Shown one piece after another: positions 6,493 to 13,760 of a stretch of 32,832 bases of DNA. Made by a program: the position numbers and the translations under genes. The notes under the pieces were generated by a model. That model searched no databases and was not told where the DNA came from. It saw nothing but the letters and a program-made list of their open reading frames with translations. Positions within the stretch are counted from its first letter, which is position 1. Every line of letters starts with the position of its first letter. Origin of the DNA: Stenotrophomonas cyclobalanopsidis (GTDB lineage Bacteria; Pseudomonadota; Gammaproteobacteria; Xanthomonadales; Xanthomonadaceae); the NCBI RefSeq assembly GCF_008710035.1, contig NZ_VYKI01000037.1, positions 1 to 32,832 of the forward strand, read 5' to 3'.

Positions 6493-7383
6493 TTACTGCG
6501 CCTTGATCGCCATCGCCTGCAGTCCGGTGCCATCCAGCTTCTGCTTGGCTTCGGACAACTCGCCGGCACTGCCGTAGGGCCCCATGCGCACGCGGTACAC
6601 GGTCTTGCCGTTGATCTGCGCCGATTCCACCCGCGCGGCCAAGCCCATCATCGCCAGCTTGGCCTTGGTCGCCTCGGCATCGCCGGACGCACCGAAGGCG
6701 CCGGCCTGCAGGATGTAGCGGGTGTTGTCGGGCGCTGCGGCCGGTGCGGCGGCAGCCGCCTGCGCAGCCTCCGCACGCGCGGCCGGCGTGGTCGCCGCCG
6801 TGCTGGTGGCCACCGGTGCCGCCGTCGAAGCCGACGGCGTGGCTGCCGCCGGGCGTTCGCTCAGCGGTGCCGGCAGCGGGCGTGCCGCGCTGGTGGCCGG
6901 GGTGGTGCTGGCCACGCTGGTGGTCGCCGCCGGTGCTGCAGCCGCAGCCGCCGGAACCGGCTTGCCTTCCAGGGCCGCCTGCGCGCGCTGCGCCTCGGCC
7001 TTGGCCCGGCGCAGCTCCTCGGCACGCGTGCTGGCGGCCAGTTCAGCGTCGGACATCTCCACTTCCTTGCCCGGCAGCAGGGTATAGAAGTCGTACTGGG
7101 TGGCCGCCGGCTTGGCCGGTTCAGCGGGCTTCGGCGTGGCCGGTGCTTCCGTCGGCTCGCTGCCGACATCGCTGTCGCCGTCGGCAACCGGGGCCGGCTG
7201 CGCGTTCGGGTTCGGCTGCGGGCCGGCACGCAGGAAGCCATCGCCTTCGCCCTTGAACAGGTTCGGCGCCGCCAGGAACACCACTGCAGCAATGGCCACA
7301 CCAGCGACCAGCCACACCCATCCGGGTGTGCCCTGGCTGCTGCTGTTGCGTCGTGCCTGGGTTTTGCCGCGTCGTGCTGCCAT
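6493..7383 (-). CDS. SPOR domain protein, FtsN-like
   Basis: The 296-residue protein has a short basic cytoplasmic N terminus, one membrane segment (about residues 22-40, WVWLVAGVAIAAVVFLAAP) and a long Ala/Pro-rich periplasmic linker with a charged helical part (about 105-140). It ends with a C-terminal SPOR domain (about 217-295, starting YILQAGAFG and containing VYRVRMGPYGS). SPOR domains bind glycan strands stripped of stem peptides at the division septum. This layout is that of FtsN, though no second division gene is nearby to confirm the identity. An AGGAG lies before the ATG. Only 21 bp separate it from argS upstream, so the two are probably cotranscribed, an arrangement common in gammaproteobacteria. 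Confidence 0.87.
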   Translation of the reverse strand: MAARRGKTQARRNSSSQGTPGWVWLVAGVAIAAVVFLAAPNLFKGEGDGFLRAGPQPNPNAQPAPVADGDSDVGSEPTEAPATPKPAEPAKPAATQYDFYTLLPGKEVEMSDAELAASTRAEELRRAKAEAQRAQAALEGKPVPAAAAAAPAATTSVASTTPATSAARPLPAPLSERPAAATPSASTAAPVATSTAATTPAARAEAAQAAAAAPAAAPDNTRYILQAGAFGASGDAEATKAKLAMMGLAARVESAQINGKTVYRVRMGPYGSAGELSEAKQKLDGTGLQAMAIKAQ

Positions 7384-7404
7384 GTGTACTGCGTCTCCTG
7401 AGAC

Positions 7405-9093
7405 TTACATTTTTTCCGGGGCGCTGACGCCCAGGAGGTCGAGGCCATTGGCCAGTACCTGGCGCGCGGCGCAGGCCAGGGTCAGCTTGGCATTGCGGTC
7501 GGTGGCATCGTCCACCAGCACCGGCGTCCCGTGATACCACGTGTGGAAGGCGTGCGCCAATTCACGCAGGTACTGCGCCACCAGGTGCGGTTCCAGCGCC
7601 ACGCCAGCCGCTTCGACCACTTCCGGGTACCGCGAGATTTCGTTCATCAGCAGCAGCGAGGCGTCGTCGGCCAGGCGGCCGAGGTTGCCCAGGCCGGTGC
7701 CCTGGTCGTACACCAGGCCCTTCTCCTGCGCCTGGCGCAGCAGGCTGCAGACGCGGGCATGCGCGTACTGCACGTAGAACACCGGGTTGTCGTTGCTCTG
7801 CTGGCGGGCCAGGTCGATGTCGAAGGTCAGCTGCGAATCGGGCTTGCGCGCGATCAGGAACCAGCGGGTGGCATCGCGGCCGGCTTCCTCGATCAGGTCG
7901 CGCAGGGTGAAGTAGCTGCCGGCACGCTTGGACAGCTTCACTTCCTCGCCGCCGCGCATGACGGTGACCATCTGGTGCAGCACGTATTCCGGCCAGCCCT
8001 GCGGAATGCCCACTTCCATCGCCTGCAGGCCGGCGCGCACGCGGGCCAGCGAACCGTGGTGGTCGGCGCCCAGTTCGGTGATCGCGCGCTCGTAGCCACG
8101 CTGCCACTTGGACAGGTGGTAGGCCACGTCCGGCACGAAGTAGGTGAAGGTGCCGTCGGACTTGCGCATCACGCGGTCCTTGTCGTCACCGAAGTCGGTG
8201 CTGCGCAGCCACAGCGCGCCGCCTTCCTCGTAGGTGTGGCCCGAGGCCTGCAGCTTGGCGACCGCTTCGGCCACCTTGCCATCGGCGTACAGCGAGCTTT
8301 CCAGGAAGTAGATGTCGAAGTCGACGCCGAACGCGGCCAGGTCCAGGTTCTGCTCGTTGCGCAGGTAGGCCACGGCGAAGCGGCGGATCGCGGTCATGTC
8401 GTCCGGATCCTTGGCACCGACCACCATGGTGCCTTCCAGGTCGACGCTGGCGCCGGCCAGGTAGGCACGGGCCACGTCGGCGATGTACTCACCGCGGTAG
8501 CCACCTTCCGGCCAGCCGTCCTGGTCCGGGGCGATGCCCTTGATGCGCGCCTGCACCGACAGCGCCAGGTTCTCGATCTGCACGCCGGCGTCGTTGTAGT
8601 AGAACTCGCGCTTGGCGTTCCAGCCGTTGGCATCGAGCACGCGCGCGACGCAGTCGCCGATCGCCGCCGCGCGGCCATGGCCGACATGCAGCGGACCGGT
8701 CGGGTTGGCCGACACGTATTCCACGCCCACCGTGCGGCCATTACCGGACAGGTTGCGGCCGTAGTCGTGGGCTTCCTTGATGACCGAGGCGGCTTCGCGC
8801 TGGTACGCGGCCGGGGCCAGGTGGAAGTTGATGAAGCCAGGGCCGGCGATCTCGACCTTGCTGACGTCCTCGCTGCGCGGCAGCGCTTCAACCAGCGCCT
8901 GTGCCAGTGCGCGCGGGTTGCTGCGCGCGGCCTTGGCCAGCAGCATGGCGGCATTGGTGGCGAAGTCGCCGTGGTCGCGGGTCTTCGGGCGCTCGACCAC
9001 GAAGTCCGGCGGCAGGGAGTCGGCGGGCAAGGTGCCATTGGCGCGCAAGGCTTCGATGCCTTGGCTGATCAGGGCGCGGAGGAGATTTTTCAC
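7405..9093 (-). CDS. argS: Arginyl-tRNA synthetase
   Basis: The 562-residue protein is a class I aminoacyl-tRNA synthetase that charges tRNA-Arg, acting in the cytoplasm. It has an N-terminal Add-1 domain (about 1-115), the catalytic signature YVSANPTGPLHVGH (126-139, HIGH motif as HVGH), a degenerate KMSKS loop (KLSKRAG), and the C-terminal anticodon-binding DALR domain (from about 450, with YVQYAHARVCS). The start is GTG at 9093. The frame stays open upstream, but the extra sequence covers the intergenic space and part of radC and has no family similarity; 562 residues is the usual length in Xanthomonadaceae. radC lies upstream on the same strand, 127 bp away. Confidence 0.97.
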   Translation of the reverse strand: MKNLLRALISQGIEALRANGTLPADSLPPDFVVERPKTRDHGDFATNAAMLLAKAARSNPRALAQALVEALPRSEDVSKVEIAGPGFINFHLAPAAYQREAASVIKEAHDYGRNLSGNGRTVGVEYVSANPTGPLHVGHGRAAAIGDCVARVLDANGWNAKREFYYNDAGVQIENLALSVQARIKGIAPDQDGWPEGGYRGEYIADVARAYLAGASVDLEGTMVVGAKDPDDMTAIRRFAVAYLRNEQNLDLAAFGVDFDIYFLESSLYADGKVAEAVAKLQASGHTYEEGGALWLRSTDFGDDKDRVMRKSDGTFTYFVPDVAYHLSKWQRGYERAITELGADHHGSLARVRAGLQAMEVGIPQGWPEYVLHQMVTVMRGGEEVKLSKRAGSYFTLRDLIEEAGRDATRWFLIARKPDSQLTFDIDLARQQSNDNPVFYVQYAHARVCSLLRQAQEKGLVYDQGTGLGNLGRLADDASLLLMNEISRYPEVVEAAGVALEPHLVAQYLRELAHAFHTWYHGTPVLVDDATDRNAKLTLACAARQVLANGLDLLGVSAPEKM

Positions 9094-9220
9094 GAGGCCT
9101 GCTGTGAGAATGAGCGGCGGAATCGCCCATTTTAGCGCAGATGCCGGCGCGTACGCTGACCGGGGCCTGCTGTGTGAAGACGAACGGCCTCCAGTGGCCA
9201 AGCCCGCGGCGCCAGCGGCC

Positions 9221-9925
9221 TCAACCAAAGAGGCGCGGCTGCTGCTGCGGCAGCAGGCCGCGTTCAGCAAATGAAACCGGCCGCCCCTCGCCAATGACGA
9301 AGTGATCCAGCAGGCGGATGTCGACCAGCGCCAGGGCCTGCTGCAGTTCCTCGGTGATCCGCGCATCGGCCCCGGACGGCTCGGGGTCGCCCGAGGGGTG
9401 GTTGTGGCTGAGGATCACCGCCGCCGCGTTGTGCAACAGGGCCCGCCGCACCACCTCGCGGGGGTAGACCGGCGCGGTGTTGATGGTGCCGGCGAACAGT
9501 TCCTCGCAGGCGATCAGCCGGTGCCGGTTGTCCAGGAACAGCACCAGAAACAGTTCGCGCGCCTGGCCGCGCAGCCGGTGCTGCAGGTAGCGGCCGACCG
9601 CCAGCGGGTTGTCGCCCACGCTTTCGCCGTGGGTCAGTTCGGCCGCCAGATAGCGGTGGGCCAGCTCCAGGCCGGCCACCAGCGTGCAGCTGCGTGCCGG
9701 GCCGAGCCCGGGCAGGCTGGCCAGTTTGGCCGCTGGGCGCTCCAGCAGCACGCGCAGCGGACCGTGGCTGGCGAGCAGGTCGCGCGCGGTCTGCACCGCA
9801 TCGCGGCCGCCGAAGCCGGAGCCCAGGAACAAGGCGAGCAGTTCGGCATCGGACAGGGCGGTGGGCCCGCGCGTCAGCAGCTTCTCGCGGGGACGTTCCT
9901 CAGGTGGCCAGTCATGGATGGGCAT
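9221..9925 (-). CDS. radC: RadC family JAB/MPN domain protein
   Basis: The 234-residue protein has the standard RadC layout: an N-terminal helix-hairpin-helix part (about residues 10-85, PTALSDAELLALFLGSGFGG, LASLPGLGPARSCTL) and a C-terminal JAMM metalloprotease-like domain (about 100-225). The metal-binding pattern SHNHPSGDPEPSGAD (His-x-His, ten residues, Asp) is intact. The old link to DNA repair is not supported for the family, and the molecular role is uncertain. In many gammaproteobacteria radC is divergent from coaBC; here the two are separated by about 2 kb holding two extra genes. Confidence 0.95.
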   Translation of the reverse strand: MPIHDWPPEERPREKLLTRGPTALSDAELLALFLGSGFGGRDAVQTARDLLASHGPLRVLLERPAAKLASLPGLGPARSCTLVAGLELAHRYLAAELTHGESVGDNPLAVGRYLQHRLRGQARELFLVLFLDNRHRLIACEELFAGTINTAPVYPREVVRRALLHNAAAVILSHNHPSGDPEPSGADARITEELQQALALVDIRLLDHFVIGEGRPVSFAERGLLPQQQPRLFG

Positions 9926-10075
9926 GGCCTCAAGCTTGGACGCTTGGCCCCATCAGCGGAATCAGGAAACCGGGATGAGAGGGGTCAGTCGATGCCTGAC
10001 AGGCAGATCTGCAACAAATTTCATGGATCCACCGGCCGCCGTCCCTAGATTTCATTGGTGTGCCCAGGAGGCCTG

Positions 10076-11131
10076 ATGAAGCAACTTTTCCTGACCCTGA
10101 TCCCTTTTACCTTGATTCTGGCTGCTCCGGCGGGGGCTGGGGGCATTGCTGCGATCTACGAGGAACTCCCCACGTTGGCCAACGGCGAAGTTGCCATCAT
10201 GGCGGCAAGCTTCGATGGCGCCGTACTGGCGGGGACTGGCCGGCGCGGATGCTGCTTCTCGCAGGCATTCCGATGGTCCAGCCAGGATGGAGTCCGTTGG
10301 CTGGCACCGCGGAACGAAGCGGAAGACAGTTCGGTCCGGGCAATCAGCAGGGACGGTCAGATCATCCTGGTGGAGACCCGAATCTCGAACGCGATGCAGG
10401 CTCACCGCTGGTTGCCTGATGGCGGACGGGTCGCGGTTACTCCGGTCAGTCCATCCCACCAAGGCTTGGCGATGAACGCTGATGGGACGGTCGTCGGGGG
10501 CGCGGAGTACCTCTACCACTCACCGGCTGACGAGCGCCCGTACCTGTGGAGCGAGGCGGAAGGGTTTCGCATTCTTCCGGCGCCTGAAGGGGCCGACGGT
10601 ACGCGTGTCACCCATTTCGACGTGGACCCGGCTGTTGTTCATGGCATTTTCTTTGTCGACGGGCCTGGATCAGGCGATCCTGCGGTGCCCATGCGGATCC
10701 GGTGGCGAAATGATGAAATCGATCCTTCCTCGCTTGCTCCCGTGCCGGATGACACGCTCCAGATCGGTCAGGTTGCCTTGCAGCAGTCGCTTCGGGTCGC
10801 TGGGATCGATCGCGCCGAGCCAATATCGATCGTGTGGATGGATCTGCAGGGAGGAATCCTGCTTGGAAGCGAACCCTTTTCGAGCCAGGCACTGATCTGG
10901 ACGCGCAGCAATGGCGTGTGTCGTCTGCAGGACTGGCTGCGGGGACTCTCCGTGGAGCTTCCTGCAGATACCCGCTGGGAGGGCTCCTTGGTCAGCCCGG
11001 ACGGGCGCGTAATGGTGGGCGTCGGGTACCGCAACGGCGGTGAGGAGCGGGTTCCTTGGCAGGTAAGGTCGGAGGTGCCCTTGGCAGACATTGTCCTTGC
11101 CGCTCCCGGGTGCGCCGCCTCAATCCGGTGA
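10076..11131 (+). CDS. Exported protein with HAF-like repeats, lower GC
   Basis: The protein has about 351 residues from the ATG at 10076, which has AGGAGG at 10066-10071. It begins with a signal peptide (MKQLFLTLIPFTLILAAPAGA). The mature part contains loosely repeated units combining a phrase like AFRW or LIWT with an SxDGxVxxG turn (SFDGAVLAG, SRDGQIILV, NADGTVVGG, SPDGRVMVG). These are reminiscent of HAF repeats and suggest a beta-propeller or solenoid fold. The cysteines (a CC pair near residue 57, one near 280, one near the C terminus) could form disulfides. Base composition is lower than in neighbours (35 of 60 bases GC at 10621-10680), and codon choice is less GC3-biased, suggesting recent gain. 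The function is unknown. Confidence 0.72.
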   Translation: MKQLFLTLIPFTLILAAPAGAGGIAAIYEELPTLANGEVAIMAASFDGAVLAGTGRRGCCFSQAFRWSSQDGVRWLAPRNEAEDSSVRAISRDGQIILVETRISNAMQAHRWLPDGGRVAVTPVSPSHQGLAMNADGTVVGGAEYLYHSPADERPYLWSEAEGFRILPAPEGADGTRVTHFDVDPAVVHGIFFVDGPGSGDPAVPMRIRWRNDEIDPSSLAPVPDDTLQIGQVALQQSLRVAGIDRAEPISIVWMDLQGGILLGSEPFSSQALIWTRSNGVCRLQDWLRGLSVELPADTRWEGSLVSPDGRVMVGVGYRNGGEERVPWQVRSEVPLADIVLAAPGCAASIR

Positions 11132-11142
11132 GTCTTGATCCC

Positions 11143-11769
11143 TCAACCGCGCTGGGCCTGCAGGTAGTCGTACAACTCCTGGTTGTTGTCCAGGCCCAGC
11201 TTGCGCATCGCCTCGGCCTTCTGCCGGCTGATGGTCTTGGCGCTGCGGCCGACGTGCTCGGCGATGGCATTCACGTTCAGGCCCTCGCCCAGCAGCTGTA
11301 CGACCTGCTGTTCACGGGCCGAAAGCGTCGCCTGCGGTCTCGGGAACAGCAGATCGCGCGACTGCAGCAGGCGGCGCAGCTGGTGGGACACGAACACCTT
11401 GCCGGCCATCACTGCGCGCAGGGCCTGGGGCAGTTCGGCGAAGTCGGCGCTCTTGTCCACCAGCCCCTGCACGCCATCGCGCAGCAGCCCATCCAGCAGC
11501 CCCGGGTGGCGCGCGCCGGTCAGCACCACCACCGGCAACGCGGGGTGCTGCTGGCGCAGCGCCTCCAGCAGCTCGGGGCCGTCGGGCCCGGTGCCGGGCA
11601 TGGAGAGGTCGGTCAGGACCGCGTGGCACGGCTGCCGGGCGACCAGGTCGAGCAACCCGGCGCCATCGGCGGCCGCGCCGGTGACGCACATGTGGTGGCG
11701 TTCAAGCACGATGCGGATGCCGTGCAGTACGACCGGATGGTCGTCGGCGATGATGATGCGCGGATGCAC
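11143..11769 (-). CDS. LuxR/NarL-family response regulator (orphan, RcsB-like)
   Basis: The 208-residue protein starts at the GTG at 11769, preceded by GAGGAG with about 7-nt spacing; this places the receiver domain directly at the N terminus (VHPRIIIADDHPVVL). The receiver is complete, with acidic pair Asp9/Asp10, phosphoacceptor Asp54 (VLTDLSMPG), switch Thr (VVVLTGA) and Lys (LVDKSAD). The LuxR-type HTH occupies about 145-205 (LSAREQQVVQLLGEGLNVNA, KTISRQKAEAMRKLG). It resembles RcsB/FimZ-like regulators. No kinase gene is adjacent. It is convergent with the exported-protein gene (11-bp gap) and divergent from coaBC. Its HTH resembles that of the regulator at 270-947, so the two may be distant paralogues. 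Confidence 0.88.
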   Translation of the reverse strand: MHPRIIIADDHPVVLHGIRIVLERHHMCVTGAAADGAGLLDLVARQPCHAVLTDLSMPGTGPDGPELLEALRQQHPALPVVVLTGARHPGLLDGLLRDGVQGLVDKSADFAELPQALRAVMAGKVFVSHQLRRLLQSRDLLFPRPQATLSAREQQVVQLLGEGLNVNAIAEHVGRSAKTISRQKAEAMRKLGLDNNQELYDYLQAQRG

Positions 11770-11997
11770 GGTGCACTCCTCGGAAAACCAGATGGCGCAC
11801 CCGAGGGGGCCAACCGTGATTCTGATCAAGCCGCGGCCGGCTGAGGTATAGGAAAGTTCCGAATCGAAGGGGGGACAACCCGGAAAACGATGTAGCCGGA
11901 GTTCCATCTGCTGATAGCCGCGCGCTATGTGCGCTGTGTACCAGGACGTTGCCGACCATCGGGTAAGCTAGCGCCCTCGTTTGCACAGGATTTCCAG

Positions 11998-13263
11998 GTG
12001 GCTGATTCTCCCAACGCCCTCCCCGCGCCGGCCCGCGCGCTGGAAGGCCAGAAACTGCTGTTGTGCGTCGGCGGCGGGATCGCGGCCTACAAGGCACTGG
12101 AACTGGTCCGCCGCCTGCGTGATGCCGGCGCGCTGGTCCAGGTGGCGATGACCGCCGGCGCCCAGCAGTTCGTCACCCCCCTCAGCTTCCAGGCCCTGTC
12201 GGGCCAGCCCACCCGCACGACCCTGTGGGACAGCGCCGCCGAACAGGCCATGGGCCACATCGAACTGGCGCGCTGGGCCGACCGCATCGTGGTCGCGCCG
12301 GGCACCGCCGATCTGCTGGCGCGCCTGGCCCAGGGCCATGCCGATGACCTGGTCAGCACCCTGTGCCTGGCCAGCACCGCGCCGCTCACCGTGTGCCCGG
12401 CGATGAACCACCGCATGTGGCTGCACCCGGCCACCCAGGCCAACATCAGCCTGCTGCGCCAGCGGGGCGCGCAGGTCATCGGCCCGGTCGACGGGCCGCT
12501 GGCCGAGGGCGAATCCGGACCCGGCCGGCTGGCCGAGCCGGGCGACATCGTCGCCGCGCTGGCCGGCCTGGGCGGCCGCGTTCCGGCTGCCGCCGCCGCG
12601 CCGGAAACCCGCGCGCTGCAGGGCCTGCGCCTGCTGATCAGCGCCGGCCCGACCTATGAAGACATCGATCCGGTGCGCTACGTCGGCAACCGCAGCAGCG
12701 GCAAGATGGGCTTCGCCCTGGCCGGTGCCGCCGCCGCCCTCGGCGCCGAGGTGGTGCTGGTCAGCGGCCCGGTGCAGCTGCCGACGCCGCCCGGCGTGCA
12801 CCGCGTGGACGTGCGCTCGGCCGCGCAGATGCGCGATGCCGTGCTGAAGGCGCTGCCGGCCGACATCTATATCGGCGCCGCCGCCGTCTCCGACTACACC
12901 CCGCGCCAGGTGGCCGCGCAGAAGCTGAAGAAGACCGCCGACAGCCAGTCGCTGGTGATCGAGCTGGTGCGCACGCCGGACATCCTGGCCGAGGTCGCCG
13001 CACAGACACAGTCGCTGAAGCTGGTGGTCGGCTTTGCCGCCGAAACCCACGACGTGGAGAAATACGCGCGTGGCAAGCTGATCGACAAGCGCCTGGACCT
13101 GGTGATCGCCAACCAGGTGGGCATCAGCGGCGGCGGTTTCGAGAGCGACAACAACGCCGCCACGGCCTTCTGGCAGGACGGCGAACAGGTATTCCCGGCT
13201 ACGTCCAAGCGCGAGCTGGCCGAACAACTGCTGGCGCTGATCGCGCGGAGGCTTCAGGCATGA
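11998..13263 (+). CDS. coaBC: Bifunctional CoaBC: PPC decarboxylase and PPC synthetase
   Basis: The 421-residue protein joins cysteine to 4'-phosphopantothenate (CoaB) and decarboxylates the product (CoaC), two steps of coenzyme A synthesis in the cytoplasm. The N-terminal flavoprotein domain (about 15-190) has the catalytic His (His87 in MGHIELARWAD) and the substrate-clamp motif PAMNHRMW. The CoaB domain (about 200-420) starts with LLISAGPTYEDIDPVRYVGN and SSGKMG, and has the AAAVSDY and KxKK (QKLKKT) elements. The start is GTG at 11998, giving the usual family length. It forms an operon with dut, overlapping it by 4 bp (ATGA). Confidence 0.97.
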   Translation: MADSPNALPAPARALEGQKLLLCVGGGIAAYKALELVRRLRDAGALVQVAMTAGAQQFVTPLSFQALSGQPTRTTLWDSAAEQAMGHIELARWADRIVVAPGTADLLARLAQGHADDLVSTLCLASTAPLTVCPAMNHRMWLHPATQANISLLRQRGAQVIGPVDGPLAEGESGPGRLAEPGDIVAALAGLGGRVPAAAAAPETRALQGLRLLISAGPTYEDIDPVRYVGNRSSGKMGFALAGAAAALGAEVVLVSGPVQLPTPPGVHRVDVRSAAQMRDAVLKALPADIYIGAAAVSDYTPRQVAAQKLKKTADSQSLVIELVRTPDILAEVAAQTQSLKLVVGFAAETHDVEKYARGKLIDKRLDLVIANQVGISGGGFESDNNAATAFWQDGEQVFPATSKRELAEQLLALIARRLQA

Positions 13264-13748
13264 CCCAGGCAACATCCACTCCGGTGGCCCCTCTGCAGGC
13301 CTTGCAGGTGAAGCTGCTCGACCCGCGCTTCGGCGACAGCTGGCCGCTGCCGGCCTATGCCACCGAAGCCAGCGCGGGCATGGACCTGCGTGCGGCACTG
13401 GAAACCGCGCTGACCCTGCAGCCGGGTGATACCGCGCTGGTTCCCAGCGGCCTGGCCATCCACATCGGCGACCCGAACCTGTGCGCGGTGATCCTGCCGC
13501 GCTCTGGCCTGGGCCACCGCCACGGCATCGTGCTGGGCAACGGCACCGGCCTGATCGATGCCGATTACCAGGGCCCGCTGCTGATCAGCGTCTGGAATCG
13601 CGGCCGCGAAGCCTTCACCATCGAGCCGGGCGACCGCATCGCCCAGCTGGTTGTCGTACCGATTGCCCGTGTCAGCCTGCAGGTGGTGGATACTTTCACC
13701 GACAGCGTGCGGGGAACGGGTGGATTCGGCCATACCGGGGTGCGTTGA
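13260..13748 (+). CDS. dut: dUTP diphosphatase
   Basis: The 162-residue protein is a trimeric all-beta dUTPase that hydrolyses dUTP to dUMP and diphosphate, keeping uracil out of DNA and supplying thymidylate synthesis. The five family motifs are all visible: ASAGMDLRAA (1), LPRSGLGHRHG (2), GNGTGLIDADYQGPL (3, with catalytic Asp), NRGREAFTIEPGDRIAQLV (4) and RGTGGFGHTG (5, the nucleotide-closing arm). It overlaps coaBC by 4 bp and is followed by algC after 12 bp. The order coaBC-dut-algC is also found in Pseudomonas. Confidence 0.98.
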   Translation: MTQATSTPVAPLQALQVKLLDPRFGDSWPLPAYATEASAGMDLRAALETALTLQPGDTALVPSGLAIHIGDPNLCAVILPRSGLGHRHGIVLGNGTGLIDADYQGPLLISVWNRGREAFTIEPGDRIAQLVVVPIARVSLQVVDTFTDSVRGTGGFGHTGVR

Positions 13749-13760
13749 CGGGGGAAACTG

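Noticed and set aside
9096..9174. Direct repeat GGCCTGCTGTG at 9096-9106 and 9164-9174
   Set aside because: Only 11 bp, two copies, in a short gap before argS. This is too little to call a site or element without comparison to relatives.
9094..9366. Upstream extension of argS to 9366
   Set aside because: The extra residues cover the argS-radC gap and antisense or overlapping radC sequence. The GTG at 9093 gives the normal 562-residue ArgS.
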